Shown here piece after piece: positions 5,751-5,969 of a stretch of DNA of 5,969 nucleotides; within the stretch, counting starts at the first letter, position 1; each line of letters begins with the position of its first letter. The position numbers and the translations under genes were made by a program. The notes below the pieces were generated by a model, which ran no database searches, had not been told where the DNA came from, and saw nothing but the letters and a program-made list of their open reading frames with translations. The stretch is from Gammaproteobacteria bacterium (GTDB lineage Bacteria > Pseudomonadota > Gammaproteobacteria > Steroidobacterales > Steroidobacteraceae), in NCBI GenBank assembly GCA_010031985.1, contig RGYP01000121.1, positions 1 to 5,969 on the forward strand, read 5' to 3'.

Positions 5751-5969
5751 ATGCTGAATCCAGAAGTAACACACGCAGCTTTCTCGCTAAAACCTATCGA
5801 CACTGCAGATGTGAATGGCGCAGCGCCCCGACTTTATGACGCCGTCGGAATTCCATTCAGCATGAATATCTGCCGCCTTCTTCCGTCCAGCCATCAGTAT
5901 CTCCCCCAATGGGCGCTGCGCCCCTACTCCGCTCAGGGTCGGATACGCTGTGACCCTGTCTTCGGTGTA
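5751..5969 (+). CDS. Open frame running off the right edge; possible carboxymuconolactone decarboxylase-like N-terminus
   Basis: This is a 73-codon frame from an ATG at 5751 to the window edge with no stop. The frame is in fact open from the acyltransferase stop onward, so a GTG at 5706 is an alternative start. Neither start has a visible ribosome binding site. The stretch with PRLYDAV (26-32), then NICRLL (39-44) and LPQW (51-54), resembles by eye the N-terminal pattern of carboxymuconolactone decarboxylase/AhpD-like proteins, in which an LYDAV-like helix precedes a PN-x-x-R-x-L segment. The resemblance is weak, the catalytic CxxC region would lie outside the window, and a minus-strand frame competes for the same bases. 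It may also be a decayed fragment. Treat it as hypothetical. Confidence 0.28.
   Translation, partial: MLNPEVTHAAFSLKPIDTADVNGAAPRLYDAVGIPFSMNICRLLPSSHQYLPQWALRPYSAQGRIRCDPVFGV
5787..5894 (-). CDS. Small minus-strand frame with strong ribosome binding site, hypothetical
   Basis: An ATG at 5894 lies 6 bases after GGGGGAG (5901-5907 on the minus strand) and opens a 35-codon frame ending with TAG at 5787-5789. The peptide begins MAGRKKAADIH, is fairly polar and basic at the start, and contains two cysteines (25 and 30). I do not recognise it. The frame is also open upstream to the right edge, so it could instead be the tail of a longer minus-strand gene. A leftward terminator-like hairpin about 95 bases downstream fits transcription in this direction. 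It excludes the overlapping plus-strand frame if real. Confidence 0.2.
   Translation of the reverse strand: MAGRKKAADIHAEWNSDGVIKSGRCAIHICSVDRF
5814..5832. repeat. Palindromic repeat, copy 1
   Basis: AATGGCGCAGCGCCCCGAC contains the perfect inverted repeat GGCGC-A-GCGCC. It shares AATGG, CGC, GCGCCCC and a terminal AC with copy 2, 94 bases away in the same orientation. On the minus strand it begins GTCG followed by the GC-rich palindrome. Confidence 0.45.
5908..5927. repeat. Palindromic repeat, copy 2
   Basis: AATGGGCGCTGCGCCCCTAC contains the perfect inverted repeat GGGCGC-T-GCGCCC. It lies directly next to the GGGGGAG ribosome-binding-like sequence of the minus-strand small frame. On the minus strand it begins GTAG, the tetranucleotide that heads many REP elements, followed by a GC-rich palindrome. 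With only two copies visible, a REP assignment is inference. Confidence 0.45.
5934..5958. repeat. 7-base perfect inverted repeat with 11-base loop
   Basis: CAGGGTC (5934-5940) and GACCCTG (5952-5958) are exact reverse complements around an 11-base loop. No T tract follows within the window on the plus strand (TCTTCGGTGTA), and none follows on the minus strand, so it is not a standard terminator. It could be an operator half-site pair, an RNA hairpin or part of the neighbouring repeat cluster. Confidence 0.4.

Noticed and set aside
5446..5757. 103-codon plus-strand frame overlapping the acyltransferase 3' end
   Set aside because: It is a shifted-frame shadow of the acyltransferase C-terminus, with no motif or ribosome binding site.

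Overview
The window looks like a cofactor-biosynthesis locus on the chromosome of a Gram-negative proteobacterium. All intact genes are densely packed, with 4-base overlaps and bacterial start signals. There are no rRNA, tRNA, CRISPR or transposase features. Judged by remembered family wording, NadB and NadC read like alphaproteobacterial proteins. PanC and CoaX read more like the forms found in Legionella-type gammaproteobacteria and some non-proteobacteria. I therefore do not name a class or genus.

Layout: (1) 1-2153, plus strand: the 3' four fifths of nadB (L-aspartate oxidase), cut by the left edge, overlapping nadC (quinolinate phosphoribosyltransferase) by 4 bases. Together they cover two of the three steps of de novo NAD synthesis from aspartate; nadA is not in view. 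(2) 2150-4568, minus strand: panB-panC-coaX, each pair overlapping by 4 bases. This joins pantothenate synthesis to the first step of CoA synthesis; panE and panD are not in view. It meets nadC tail to tail, both stop codons lying in one TTAA. (3) 4569-4787: a 219-base divergent intergenic region with a candidate promoter for the pan operon, a 10-base tandem repeat and a possible short upstream reading frame. (4) 4788-5666, plus strand: a membrane-anchored PlsC-type acyltransferase. (5) 5667-5969: no confident gene. It holds a minus-strand intrinsic-terminator-like hairpin, two related GGGCGC-type palindromic repeats, a further 7-base inverted repeat, a plus-strand open frame running off the right edge with faint resemblance to carboxymuconolactone decarboxylase proteins, and a competing minus-strand small frame with a strong ribosome binding site.

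Functionally, NAD and CoA precursor pathways both draw on aspartate (directly for NadB, through beta-alanine for PanC), and the acyltransferase consumes acyl-thioesters made with CoA or ACP. The six main gene calls are firm. Everything in 4569-4787 and 5667-5969 is tentative. I found no clear previously undescribed system; the least explained part is the right-hand 300 bases.
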